Below, in pieces: positions 1-7,298 of a stretch of DNA of 12,459 bases. The DNA comes from CAXBID01 sp963975495. Its GTDB lineage: Bacteria; Bacteroidota; Bacteroidia; Flavobacteriales; Flavobacteriaceae. Made by a program: the position numbers and the translations under genes. The first letter of the stretch is position 1. Each line of letters begins with the position of its first letter. Where the stretch lies: the NCBI GenBank assembly GCA_963975495.1, contig CAXBID010000100.1, forward strand, positions 1-12,459. Direction: 5' to 3'. The notes beneath the pieces are model-generated. The model had not been told where the DNA came from. It saw only the letters and a list, made by a program, of their open reading frames with translations, and did not search any database.

Positions 1-246
1 CTGAAAAAAATTATTGGCAAAATAGGGCTACCGCACTAATCCGGACAAGTCAGGAAAAATTATTTTTTGCTTGCCTTTTTTATAAACTATATGTCAGTTC
101 GCGTAATCCTAAATTTCCTATCGGGATTGTATCGAGAACAAGTACTAAAATGGAAATTTATTCTAGATACTAATTTCACTCATTTTCAATCGTAAAATTC
201 AATCGAATTGACAAATTTTCCTTAAAATGTACAATGGGTTAGCTTC
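1..246. other. Intergenic stretch with no gene seen
   Basis: I see no convincing reading frame here. It lies downstream of the outer-membrane protein gene stop codon at 247. Positions 119-130 contain CTATCGGGATTG, whose reverse complement shares 11 nt (CAATCCCGATA) with the palindrome at 1754-1764, so it may be a decayed copy of that repeat. Nothing else is recognised. Confidence 0.5.
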
Positions 247-762
247 CTATAAATTAAAAGAAGCACCAAAATTAACTGTAAATTGATTATGCAATGTTTC
301 AGCAGCCGTTAAATCTCCTGTTTTGTATTTAGCAAACGGTACATTTAATTCGGTATAAAGTCCAAAACCTTGTGTAAAAAAGTAACGTGCTCCTAAATGG
401 CCACCAAAGTTTTTAAGTCCAAGACTTAAACCTGGATACACATCAAAATTTTCGTCTATGTTTAGTACATTTCCTAAATTGGCATTAAAACGTGCTCTCA
501 CATCAAAACGGTTATCAAACGTAGCATTTAAGTCGTCCATAGCATTGTTTTTCAAAGCATCATCAACACCTAATAAATAAGTAGATGATAAACCAATAGA
601 AATATTTTCACCAATACCATAATCGTAACTTATGTTAAGTCCGGTGCCATTATCCTGAAAATTTGCACCTACCTGAAACTTGTTATCATTCTTTCCAATA
701 AAAGCTTGCGAATTAACTAAAGACACGCAAAAAATAGCTGTAATAAAAATTAATTTTTTCAT
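247..762 (-). CDS. Small outer-membrane beta-barrel-like protein (possibly DUF6646 family)
   Basis: A 171-residue protein with an N-terminal signal peptide (residues 1-19, MKK start, hydrophobic core, likely cleavage after NSQA). The rest alternates polar and hydrophobic residues with many Gly, Asn and aromatic residues and ends in Phe-Asn-Leu, as expected of a small 8-stranded outer-membrane barrel. Repeated short patterns such as GENISIGLSSTYLLG and HLGARYFFTQGFGLYTEL look like transmembrane strands. It resembles Flavobacteriaceae proteins that I recall as DUF6646, but I cannot confirm that by search. The start ATG at 760-762 is the only one compatible with the signal peptide. It is 59 bp from the cupin gene on the same strand and has its own -7 box, so it is probably a separate transcription unit. 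The function is unknown; a role in biotin metabolism is not implied. Confidence 0.75.
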   Translation of the reverse strand: MKKLIFITAIFCVSLVNSQAFIGKNDNKFQVGANFQDNGTGLNISYDYGIGENISIGLSSTYLLGVDDALKNNAMDDLNATFDNRFDVRARFNANLGNVLNIDENFDVYPGLSLGLKNFGGHLGARYFFTQGFGLYTELNVPFAKYKTGDLTAAETLHNQFTVNFGASFNL

Positions 763-785
763 AATGTATTTAAATTTAAAGAGCG

Positions 786-793
786 CAAATATA
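786..793 (-). promoter_or_regulatory. Bacteroidota -7 box (TATATTTG) for the outer-membrane protein gene
   Basis: Read on the minus strand this is TATATTTG, an exact match to TAnnTTTG, 23 nt upstream of the ATG at 762. The implied leader is about 17 nt. A -33 TTTTG is present on the minus strand at 812-808, but the 14-nt spacing is shorter than the usual 17-23, so the call rests on the -7 box and its position. Confidence 0.45.
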
Positions 794-821
794 TTATAAT
801 TTCAATACAAAACACCTTTTA

Positions 822-1682
822 TTACAAAGCTTTATGAGTTTTAATTATAGCCTGTTCATTTTTCCAATCAATCCATTTTTGCCCTTTAAGCCGTCGCATC
901 AAAGTATCATAATTTCGCATAATCAGTAAGTTGTAAACCGCTTTACTAAAGTTTTTTGGGTTTCGAGCAATAGCACGTAAACTCATTGAAAAACCAGGTG
1001 TTATGTAACGCATATAATGCCAATAGCCTTCGGGCATATAAAGTACTTCACCATGTTTTAACTCGGTTTTGTAACCTTTAGCTTTTTTAAGCATAGGCCA
1101 TTTTTCAAAATCGGGGTTATTAAAATCGATGTCTTCTCGTGTAATTAAAGCGTGCGGAATTTTGTATAAATAGTCATTCTGCTTTTGGTCAAACAAAATA
1201 ACCTGTTTAGTGCCCTCAAAATGAAAATGAAAAATATTAGCCAAATCAATATCATAATGCATAAACGTGTGCGAATCGCGTCCGCCAAAAAACAACATGG
1301 GGATACCTTTCATGAGTCTGAGTCCAAAATCCGGGAATGTAAAATCGTTTTGCAATTCAGGAATTTCCTTTAAAGCATTCCATAAAAAAATACGGTATTT
1401 AGTAGGCTCACTTTTAAGTAAATCAATGTATTCACCAAGCTTCATTTCCGTATGTGGCTCATTAAAACCATCCTTAAAATTAACAGGCCTGTCATCATAA
1501 AGCGGAATAGTCAAATCGCCACCAATAGTCTTCATATACTCCAAATCCCACTTGGTAAACGCGGGCCAGTCGTCAATAAAGCACTCAATAACCACAGGCT
1601 TTTGCGGTTTAAAATAGTGTTTTAAAAAATCCGCTTTTGTAATCGTTTTTACACGCGGAATATCTTGAAGATTTAAAGACAA
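822..1682 (-). CDS. JmjC/cupin-like domain protein (FIH-type Fe(II)/2-oxoglutarate hydroxylase family)
   Basis: A 286-residue soluble protein of the cupin_8/JmjC-like family. The N-terminal half has the family's opening pattern of a short alpha-beta region (PVVIECFIDDWPA, residues 29-41). The core holds an HxD pair (HYD, H142 and D144) and a distal His in WHYMRY (H222), which together form the expected Fe(II) facial triad; K159 is a plausible 2-oxoglutarate ligand. The metal site therefore looks intact, and the protein is probably an oxygenase that hydroxylates an unknown protein or small-molecule substrate. The start is a TTG at 1680-1682: an in-frame TAA lies 9 nt upstream and no ATG is available before residue 50, while the residues after the TTG (SLNLQDIPRV) look like the family N-terminus. 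It follows bioB on the same strand but 359 bp of repeat-filled DNA separate them, so co-transcription is doubtful. Confidence 0.8.
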   Translation of the reverse strand: MSLNLQDIPRVKTITKADFLKHYFKPQKPVVIECFIDDWPAFTKWDLEYMKTIGGDLTIPLYDDRPVNFKDGFNEPHTEMKLGEYIDLLKSEPTKYRIFLWNALKEIPELQNDFTFPDFGLRLMKGIPMLFFGGRDSHTFMHYDIDLANIFHFHFEGTKQVILFDQKQNDYLYKIPHALITREDIDFNNPDFEKWPMLKKAKGYKTELKHGEVLYMPEGYWHYMRYITPGFSMSLRAIARNPKNFSKAVYNLLIMRNYDTLMRRLKGQKWIDWKNEQAIIKTHKAL

Positions 1683-1702
1683 AGTAGTTTAGTTTAGTAA
1701 AT

Positions 1703-1710
1703 CAAAGTTA
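1703..1710 (-). promoter_or_regulatory. Possible -7 box (TAACTTTG) for the cupin-like gene
   Basis: The minus strand reads TAACTTTG, matching TAnnTTTG, 20 nt upstream of the TTG start at 1682. No clear TTG is visible at the expected -33 distance, so this is a weak call based on one box and its position. Confidence 0.3.
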
Positions 1711-1742
1711 AGAAAACGTTACGAAACTTAAAATAGTATTTT

Positions 1743-1929
1743 GGGCGTTACCCCAATCCCGATAACTATCGGGAGGGCTTTTATTCATGTATGTCTATTT
1801 TAAATTAAAGTATTCATGAATCTCCGATTTCAGTATCTCATCAAATAATTTCTATATATTCTACAACAGGTTAAACTCAAACATATAGGGAGGCACAAAA
1901 AAGGATTTCCACTGCAATCCCTAATAGAG
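1743..1929 (+). repeat. Copy A of a ~150-190 bp structured intergenic repeat, carrying a nested palindrome
   Basis: This stretch shares three blocks, in the same order, with the reverse strand of 4519-4672. The blocks are GGGCGTTACCC (1743-1753), TTTCAGTATCTCATCAAA (1828-1845) and GCACAAAAAAGGAT (1893-1906), followed by ATCCCTAA (1917-1924). The distance from block 2 to block 3 is 65 bp in both copies. The distance from block 1 to block 2 is 85 bp here against 55 bp in copy B; most of the extra length is accounted for by a palindrome, CCCGAT-AACT-ATCGGG (1758-1773), sitting in the loop of the first hairpin. The terminal pairing GCGTTA/TAACGC of copy B is lost here (TAATAG at 1922-1927), so this copy looks older. 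It lies between bioB and the cupin gene; no coding frame runs through it. Confidence 0.75.
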
Positions 1930-1942
1930 TCTCTTTTTATTC

Positions 1943-2042
1943 ATGTCGAAATCAGGAACGATTGAGACATCACATAGAGATTAAAATATTTGATGATTTA
2001 AAGTTTCCCATTATGGGATTTCTCCTATCGTCGAAATGACAT
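1943..2042. repeat. Decayed palindromic repeat ending at the bioB stop codon
   Basis: The left end begins ATGTCGAAATC and the right end, read on the minus strand from 2042, begins ATGTCATTTCGACG, so the two ends are imperfect inverted repeats (ATGTC and later GAGA, ATC, CATA are shared). An inner hairpin, TTTCCCATTATGGGA (2004-2018), is also present. The right half resembles a common Flavobacteriaceae intergenic repeat as I remember it. The end overlaps the first base of the bioB stop codon. Confidence 0.45.
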
Positions 2043-3139
2043 TATTGCTTAACCGTTTTAGCTTTTGCCTTTGCGGCTTCATTACGTTCAATTTTATGCT
2101 CAGGTCTGGTCCATTTTGGTTTTTCGCCCAAAGCACCAATTTGTGAATCGGCAGCTTCAACCGTTTGTGGTTGCACTTTTTTAGTAAATGGTTTTTGTGG
2201 ATTTAAACCTAGTTGTTTAAACATTTCCATGTCTTCATTTACATCTGGGTTTGGCGTAGTCAATAATTTATCACCAGCAAAAATAGAATTAGCACCAGCA
2301 AAAAAGCACATGGCTTGTCCTTCCCTTGTCATTTGTGTTCTACCAGCACTTAAACGCACTTGGGTATCTGGCATCACAATTCTAGTGGTAGCCACCATTC
2401 GCACCATATCCCAAATTGAAACAGGTTTTTGGTCTTCAAGCGGTGTACCTTCAACGGCCACTAAAGCATTTATTGGAGCCGATTCTGGTTGCGGATTTAA
2501 TGTAGAAAGTGCGACAAGCATACCTGCTCTATCTTCTATATTTTCACCCATACCAATAATACCACCACTACAAACGGTCACATTTGTTTTTCTAACATTA
2601 CCAATAGTATCTAATCGATCTTGATACCCACGCGTAGAAATAACTTCTTTATAATATTCTTCGGATGAATCTAAATTATGATTGTAGGCATATAAACCAG
2701 CTTCGGCTAAACGTTTTGCTTGATTTTCGGTAACCATACCAAGTGTACAACACACTTCCATGTCTAGTTTATTAATGGTCCGCACCATTTCTAAAACCTG
2801 ATCGAACTCCTCACCATCTTTTACATTTCGCCATGCAGCACCCATACAAACACGAGAGCTACCTGTAGATTTTGCGCGTAAGGCTTGGGCTTTAACTTGT
2901 TTTATGCTCATTAAATCATTGCCCTCAATATCCGTATGATAACGAGCCGCCTGCGGACAATACCCACAATCTTCTGAACAACCACCCGTTTTTATAGATA
3001 GCAAAGTGGATACTTGAACCGTATTTGGATCGTGATTTACACGATGCACAGTCGCTGCTTCGTAAAGCAATTCCATAAAAGGTTTGTTGTATATGGCTAG
3101 GATTTCTTCTTTAGTCCAGTTGTGTTTGGTATTACTCAT
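2042..3139 (-). CDS. bioB: Biotin synthase (radical SAM)
   Basis: BioB inserts sulfur into dethiobiotin, the last step of biotin synthesis, using a radical-SAM [4Fe-4S] cluster and an auxiliary [2Fe-2S] cluster. Counting from the ATG at 3137-3139 (365 residues), the radical-SAM motif CSEDCGYC holds C54, C58 and C61. The auxiliary cluster ligands are C98 (SRVCMG), C130 (MEVCCT), C190 (VTVCSG) and R262 (QVRLSAGR). YNHNLDSSEEYY, GMGE and FFAGANSIF are further family signatures. A reading frame continues 8 codons upstream to a TTG, but MSNTKHNW at the ATG is the natural start. The lysine- and alanine-rich tail is common in Flavobacteriia homologues. It is the last gene of the bio cluster, 49 bp after the ketoacyl synthase stop. 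The sequence looks fully functional. Confidence 0.97.
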   Translation of the reverse strand: MSNTKHNWTKEEILAIYNKPFMELLYEAATVHRVNHDPNTVQVSTLLSIKTGGCSEDCGYCPQAARYHTDIEGNDLMSIKQVKAQALRAKSTGSSRVCMGAAWRNVKDGEEFDQVLEMVRTINKLDMEVCCTLGMVTENQAKRLAEAGLYAYNHNLDSSEEYYKEVISTRGYQDRLDTIGNVRKTNVTVCSGGIIGMGENIEDRAGMLVALSTLNPQPESAPINALVAVEGTPLEDQKPVSIWDMVRMVATTRIVMPDTQVRLSAGRTQMTREGQAMCFFAGANSIFAGDKLLTTPNPDVNEDMEMFKQLGLNPQKPFTKKVQPQTVEAADSQIGALGEKPKWTRPEHKIERNEAAKAKAKTVKQ

Positions 3140-3188
3140 AAATCGGTCGATTTTCAATATCAAAAATACTAATTAAATAGTGAATTTC

Positions 3189-4409
3189 TTAGTTTTTACT
3201 TAATAAAATAGTTACAGCATTTCCTCCAAACCCAACGGCATTAACTAAAATATTTTCTATTCTGTTATGGGTTTCTTGGTTTTCTAAATAAGGAACGCTA
3301 ATAAATTTTCGGTGTTGAAGCATTAAAATTGCGAGCTCAATACTCAAAGATCCAGACGCTCCAAAGGTGTGACCTATCTTCCACTTGTTGGTAGTCAACG
3401 CCGGTATTTTATTATGAAAAAGCTTTTCTATGGCTTTAAATTCTGAAATATCGCCTTTAATGGTTCCTGGTGCGTGCATAACAATAACATCAATATCATT
3501 AGGGTTTGTATCACCTAAAGCCATTTTCATGGAACGTTGAAAACATTTCGCATCACTAGATATTGAAATGTTATGTTTTAATAGTTCGGTGGCATAACCA
3601 ATACCTTTTACAGTGGCTAAAGCATGTTCTTTTTTACCTTGTTCTAAACATATCATGGATGCGCCCTCGCCTAAAACCATCGTGTTTTGGTTTTTGTTGA
3701 GGTCTAGTGCGCGACAAGGGAAAGATTCAATATTGTCAGGTTGAGCGCAGTCGAAACCCATTGAGGCTTCTCGACTATGCTTGAAGTGACTTTGTGGTTT
3801 TGCATAAATTTTCAACGCTTGCATCTGCGCAATGGTAAAAGGCGTTAAAGGCGCTTCGCTACCACCAACTAAAAATTTATCACACATGCCAGAATTTATC
3901 CAAGCAATGCCGTTTAACATCGCATGTAAAGCTGTTGAACAGGTTATGGAATGGCTTATTTCAGGACCTTGCGTTTGCAAATCGTGCGCTACCCAAGATG
4001 AAATATTACCTAAAGTAGTAGTTGGAGAACTAAGTGTTTTTGCTTTGTTGTTTTTTAAAAAATCCTCGTGATAGGTTTCAAAAAGATGTGTTGCACCTCG
4101 TGATGAGCCGATATTAATTCCGAAGTTGTCTGAACCATTCCAACCAGCATTTTTTATGGCTTGTCTTGATGCGAAAATGGCGTATAAAACAGTGTCGTCA
4201 AGTGATTTATATTTATTGTCAGATTGTCTTAAAATTTCAATCTCTTGTTTTGATGCTTTTGGGATTTGAGCTACCAAAGCACTTCCGTTTTTAAATGATT
4301 TTTCAATAATATGGTGTGAATTATTTTGGTAGTTTTCCCAAGCTTCATCTAAAGTTTTCCCAAGTGGGGAGATGGAAGAGATTGCTGTTATTGAAATTGG
4401 TTTTTGCAA
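3189..4409 (-). CDS. FabF-like beta-ketoacyl-ACP synthase in the biotin cluster, with in-frame repeat insertion
   Basis: A thiolase-fold condensing enzyme of 406 residues. The catalytic triad is intact: C157 in SITCSTALHAM, H312 in MHAPGT (normally HGTGT) and H347 in KWKIGHTFGASG, with K342 as the conserved lysine. VLGEGA (245-250) and GFGGN (393-397) are FabF-type motifs. Its place between bioA and bioB suggests a role in building the pimeloyl chain; that is inference, since ordinary fatty-acid genes are not nearby. Residues about 207-226 (FKHSREASMGFDCAQPDNIE region) are encoded by a palindromic repeat inserted in frame just before the SRPWD-like segment of the fold (here FPCRALDL). The start is a TTG at 4407-4409; the frame is open upstream but contains no ATG, and the next residues (PISITAISSISPLG) are the family's first strand. 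Confidence 0.85.
   Translation of the reverse strand: MQKPISITAISSISPLGKTLDEAWENYQNNSHHIIEKSFKNGSALVAQIPKASKQEIEILRQSDNKYKSLDDTVLYAIFASRQAIKNAGWNGSDNFGINIGSSRGATHLFETYHEDFLKNNKAKTLSSPTTTLGNISSWVAHDLQTQGPEISHSITCSTALHAMLNGIAWINSGMCDKFLVGGSEAPLTPFTIAQMQALKIYAKPQSHFKHSREASMGFDCAQPDNIESFPCRALDLNKNQNTMVLGEGASMICLEQGKKEHALATVKGIGYATELLKHNISISSDAKCFQRSMKMALGDTNPNDIDVIVMHAPGTIKGDISEFKAIEKLFHNKIPALTTNKWKIGHTFGASGSLSIELAILMLQHRKFISVPYLENQETHNRIENILVNAVGFGGNAVTILLSKN
3734..3791. repeat. Imperfect palindromic repeat inside the ketoacyl synthase gene
   Basis: The 21-nt arms TGTCAGGTTGAGCGCAGTCGA (3734-3754, whole arm quoted in part here as TGTCAGGTTGAG and GCAGTCGA) and the reverse complement of 3771-3791 (AGTCACTTCAAG then CATAGTCGA) match at 14 of 21 positions, including GTCA, AGC and AGTCGA. 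The spacer is 16 nt. The whole unit is in frame and has no stop in the coding direction. From memory, the same arm sequence recurs in intergenic repeats of Flavobacteriaceae. Confidence 0.7.
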
Positions 4410-4476
4410 AGGTTTTTTACTTTTGGTAAAAATACATGTTCTGTTGTTAATTTCATACTTCCATATTGTTTTGTTC

Positions 4477-4509
4477 AGACCTGTCAGGTTTTAAAAACCT
4501 GACAGGTCT
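4477..4509. repeat. 33-bp perfect palindrome, copy 1 (AGACCTGTCAGGTTTT-A-arm)
   Basis: Two perfect 16-bp arms starting AGACCTGTCAGGTTTT around a single central A at 4493. An identical 33-bp copy lies at 11764-11796 and a half copy at 12349-12370. It sits between the ketoacyl synthase start and bioA, next to repeat element copy B. It could act as a bidirectional hairpin or terminator, but is best treated as a dispersed repeat. Confidence 0.85.
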
Positions 4510-4518
4510 CTTTTTACT

Positions 4519-4671
4519 GCGTTAGGGATAGAAGCGGCATCCTTTTTTGTGCTTACTAAATAGTTTGATTTGGTACTTAGATTAAATGAGACCTATAAGT
4601 TTGATGAGATACTGAAAAACCTTCAGCACAAGAAAGATATAGTGGATAGCCTGACCCTTTTGGGTAACGCC

Positions 4672-4672
<1 letters not shown>
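4519..4672 (-). repeat. Copy B of the ~150-190 bp structured intergenic repeat
   Basis: Read on the minus strand it begins GGGCGTTACCC, directly at the last base of the bioA TAG stop, and ends CCCTAACGC. The ends pair (GCGTTA at 4519-4524 with TAACGC at 4665-4670). Inside are a hairpin ACCC-TTTT-GGGT (4654-4665), a hairpin GGAT/ATCC (4526-4529 with 4539-4542) and a 7-bp long-range stem TTGTGCT/AGCACAA (4547-4553 with 4625-4631). These helices are compatible with one multi-branched fold. It shares three blocks with copy A at 1743-1929. It is in the 3' untranslated position of bioA and upstream of the ketoacyl synthase. Confidence 0.75.
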
Positions 4673-5937
<1,265 letters not shown>

Positions 5938-5944
5938 ATTTTTT

Positions 5945-5966
5945 ATTCCTGACAAGGCAGGAATCT
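5945..5966 (+). repeat. ATTCCTG...CAGGAAT palindromic repeat in the bioA leader
   Basis: Arms ATTCCTG (5945-5951) and CAGGAAT (5958-5964) flank a 6-nt loop. It matches the reverse strand of 6216-6237 at 20 of 22 positions. It ends 7 nt upstream of the bioA ATG, so its hairpin would lie in the ribosome loading region of bioA. It also supplies the spurious TTG start and an AGGA at a plausible Shine-Dalgarno distance. Confidence 0.75.
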
Positions 5967-5993
5967 ATTTTTAATTATTTTCTCATATGTTCA

Positions 5994-6011
5994 TTTTGTC
6001 TTGATACAAAA
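5994..6011. repeat. Hairpin TTTTGT-CTTGAT-ACAAAA
   Basis: Perfect 6-bp arms with a 6-nt loop. The wider stretch 5991-6028 (TCATTTTGTCTTGATACAAA, then ACGAACCAAAAAA) looks like a repeat common in Flavobacteriaceae genomes from memory; only one copy occurs in this window, so the repeat status is not shown by the sequence itself. Confidence 0.35.
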
Positions 6012-6042
6012 CGAACCAAAAAATCAAATTGAAATGAGGAAT

Positions 6043-6069
6043 TTTTCATTCCATTAATAGGAATGAAAA
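6043..6069. terminator. Perfect 10-bp stem-loop between bioD and bioA
   Basis: TTTTCATTCC (6043-6052), 7-nt loop, GGAATGAAAA (6060-6069). Read on the minus strand it lies downstream of bioD. There is no clear U-run after the stem on either strand, so termination or attenuation is possible but not demonstrated; it may be another dispersed palindrome. Confidence 0.35.
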
Positions 6070-6097
6070 CCAAAAACCAAATCTAAATTTTCTCCAC

Positions 6098-6160
6098 GCT
6101 AGCGCAAGCATCTTGCTTGTGCCGTTAAATAAATATCACGAGCGTGACGCTCGTGCTAGC
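6098..6160. repeat. Two-hairpin repeat unit bounded by GCTAGC sites
   Basis: GCTAGC occurs at both ends (6098-6103 and 6155-6160). Between them are a 9-bp stem with one mismatch (GCGCAAGCA 6102-6110 with TGCTTGTGC 6114-6122, loop TCT) and a perfect 8-bp stem (CACGAGCG 6137-6144 with CGCTCGTG 6148-6155, loop TGA). It is GC-rich relative to its surroundings. It is followed at once by an 11-nt fragment GGCAGGAATCT (6164-6174) of the ATTCCTG repeat. I see no coding potential. Confidence 0.6.
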
Positions 6161-6194
6161 TGGGGCAGGAATCTCATTTTAAATTCTCCCAGAT

Positions 6195-6827
6195 TTAATT
6201 TTTAAAAAAATTGTGAGATTCCTGCCTTCGCAGGAATTCATCAGCATATTCCCTAACCACATTTCTATCAAAATAAGGTTCTTCATCTATGCGCCCAATA
6301 ACTGGAACGTTCGTCATTTTTTTAATAATAGCTTCTGTTGATTTGTGTTCGTTTCCGCTAAAAATAATAGACACGTCAAACCCTTTTTCTTTTAAAAAAT
6401 TAACGGTTAAAAGCGTATGGTTGATACTGCCTAAATAATGTCTTGACACCACGATAACTTTATATTCGGGTTTGATTAAATCGAAAATAGTGGCCTTATC
6501 ATTTAAAGGCACCAATAGCCCGCCAGCGCCTTCAATCACTAAATGATTATTGGTTTTAGGTGTTTTAATTTCATTTAGATCAATTGAAACACCATCAATT
6601 ACTGCAGCTGCATGAGGACTCATGGGTTTTTTGAGTGCATAGGCGTTTGGATGGAATTTAGATTTAGAGTTTGACACTAATTTTTGAACCTTTTTAGTAT
6701 CGCCATTATCTAATTCTCCTGCCTGTATGGGTTTCCAATAATCGGCTTCGAGAGCTTCAGTAATAATTGCTGAAGCTACTGTTTTACCAACATCGGTCGA
6801 AATCCCTGTAATGAAATATATACTCAT
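6195..6827 (-). CDS. bioD: Dethiobiotin synthetase, C-terminus encoded by a repeat
   Basis: BioD closes the ureido ring of dethiobiotin from DAPA, CO2 and ATP. The 210-residue protein has the P-loop GISTDVGKT (8-16, K15), the KPIQAG segment (32-37), SPHAAA (70-75) and the EGAGGLLVPL motif (99-108, E99). All expected catalytic elements are present. The last residues (about 197-204, EFLRRQES, then HNFFKN) are read from a palindromic repeat at 6216-6237 and its flank, not from family-conserved sequence; the reading frame runs through the repeat and stops 19 bp beyond it. BioD C-termini vary, so activity is probably kept. The ATG (6825-6827) overlaps the TGA stop of the DUF2007 gene as ATGA, which suggests translational coupling with that gene. 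Confidence 0.95.
   Translation of the reverse strand: MSIYFITGISTDVGKTVASAIITEALEADYWKPIQAGELDNGDTKKVQKLVSNSKSKFHPNAYALKKPMSPHAAAVIDGVSIDLNEIKTPKTNNHLVIEGAGGLLVPLNDKATIFDLIKPEYKVIVVSRHYLGSINHTLLTVNFLKEKGFDVSIIFSGNEHKSTEAIIKKMTNVPVIGRIDEEPYFDRNVVREYADEFLRRQESHNFFKN
6216..6237 (-). repeat. ATTCCTGC...GCAGGAAT palindromic repeat within the 3' end of bioD
   Basis: Perfect 8-bp arms ATTCCTGC (6218-6225) and GCAGGAAT (6230-6237) with loop CTTC. It is in opposite orientation to the copy at 5945-5966 (20 of 22 identical) and lies inside the bioD reading frame, encoding EFLRRQES. Confidence 0.85.
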
Positions 6828-7237
6828 TTTAAATCGAATTCGGTTTTACAATCTTCACATTTATATTTATGCCTGGTGTAAAATGGAAGTGAGGAAAACA
6901 AGACTCCAAAAATAAACCAGAATAATGATTTGGCATCTTTTATGGTTGAAAATAAGTCTATTTTTTCACTATCACAATTTGGGCAGTTAATAGTATCGCC
7001 TTCATCATCAATAGAATATTTTTTTATGGTTTCTAAAATATGTTGCGCTTTTAATGCATCGGTAGATAAAACTTTTAACTTAACACCACCAATGGCATTG
7101 CTTACCAATGGGTCGGTATCTATCGTTAAATTATCAGATAAAAAGACTTGAATACCTTCCGCTTCTAAACGCCCTTTTATAATTTGGGCTTCGGTAGAAT
7201 ATTGAAATCGGGCTATAGTTTTAAAGGTGTCGCTCAT
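6824..7237 (-). CDS. DUF2007 domain protein with C-terminal zinc ribbon and membrane segment
   Basis: A 137-residue protein. Residues 4-72 fit DUF2007 (a small alpha-beta domain labelled a putative signal-transducing protein): FKTIARFQYSTEAQIIKGRL, then EGIQVFLSDN and GGVKLKVLSTDALKAQHIL. Residues 85-130 form a zinc-ribbon-like pair, CPNC (85-88) and CEDC (127-130), separated by a hydrophobic stretch (SLFWFIFGVLFSSLPF, about 104-119) that is long enough to dip into or cross the membrane. Its stop overlaps the bioD start by 4 nt, and it follows bioF by 81 bp, so it is embedded in the biotin operon. I know of no role for this family in biotin synthesis. A -7 box just upstream suggests it may also start its own transcript with bioD. 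Confidence 0.8.
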   Translation of the reverse strand: MSDTFKTIARFQYSTEAQIIKGRLEAEGIQVFLSDNLTIDTDPLVSNAIGGVKLKVLSTDALKAQHILETIKKYSIDDEGDTINCPNCDSEKIDLFSTIKDAKSLFWFIFGVLFSSLPFYTRHKYKCEDCKTEFDLK

Positions 7238-7244
7238 ATATTTA

Positions 7245-7252
7245 CAAATGTA
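7245..7252 (-). promoter_or_regulatory. Possible internal -7 box (TACATTTG) upstream of the DUF2007 gene
   Basis: The minus strand reads TACATTTG, an exact TAnnTTTG match, ending 7 nt before the ATG at 7237. A transcript from it would be leaderless or nearly so. No TTG is visible at the usual -33 spacing, so confidence is low. Confidence 0.3.
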
Positions 7253-7298
7253 GCTAACCGTTGTAACAGTTCAGTAATTTGTGCTTTAGAATTATAAT

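Noticed and set aside
2229..2624. Plus-strand open frame of 131 codons inside bioB
   Set aside because: It is antisense to a highly conserved gene, has no family resemblance and is a by-product of bioB codon use. The same applies to the other frames opposite or inside the real genes.
3140..3163. Extension of bioB to a TTG start at 3163
   Set aside because: The ATG at 3139 gives a family-like N-terminus; the upstream eight residues have no support.
5938..5955. Extension of bioA to a TTG start at 5955
   Set aside because: The six extra codons lie partly in a palindromic repeat, and the ATG at 5937 gives the usual BioA N-terminus (MSLKERDKKHIWHPLTQH).
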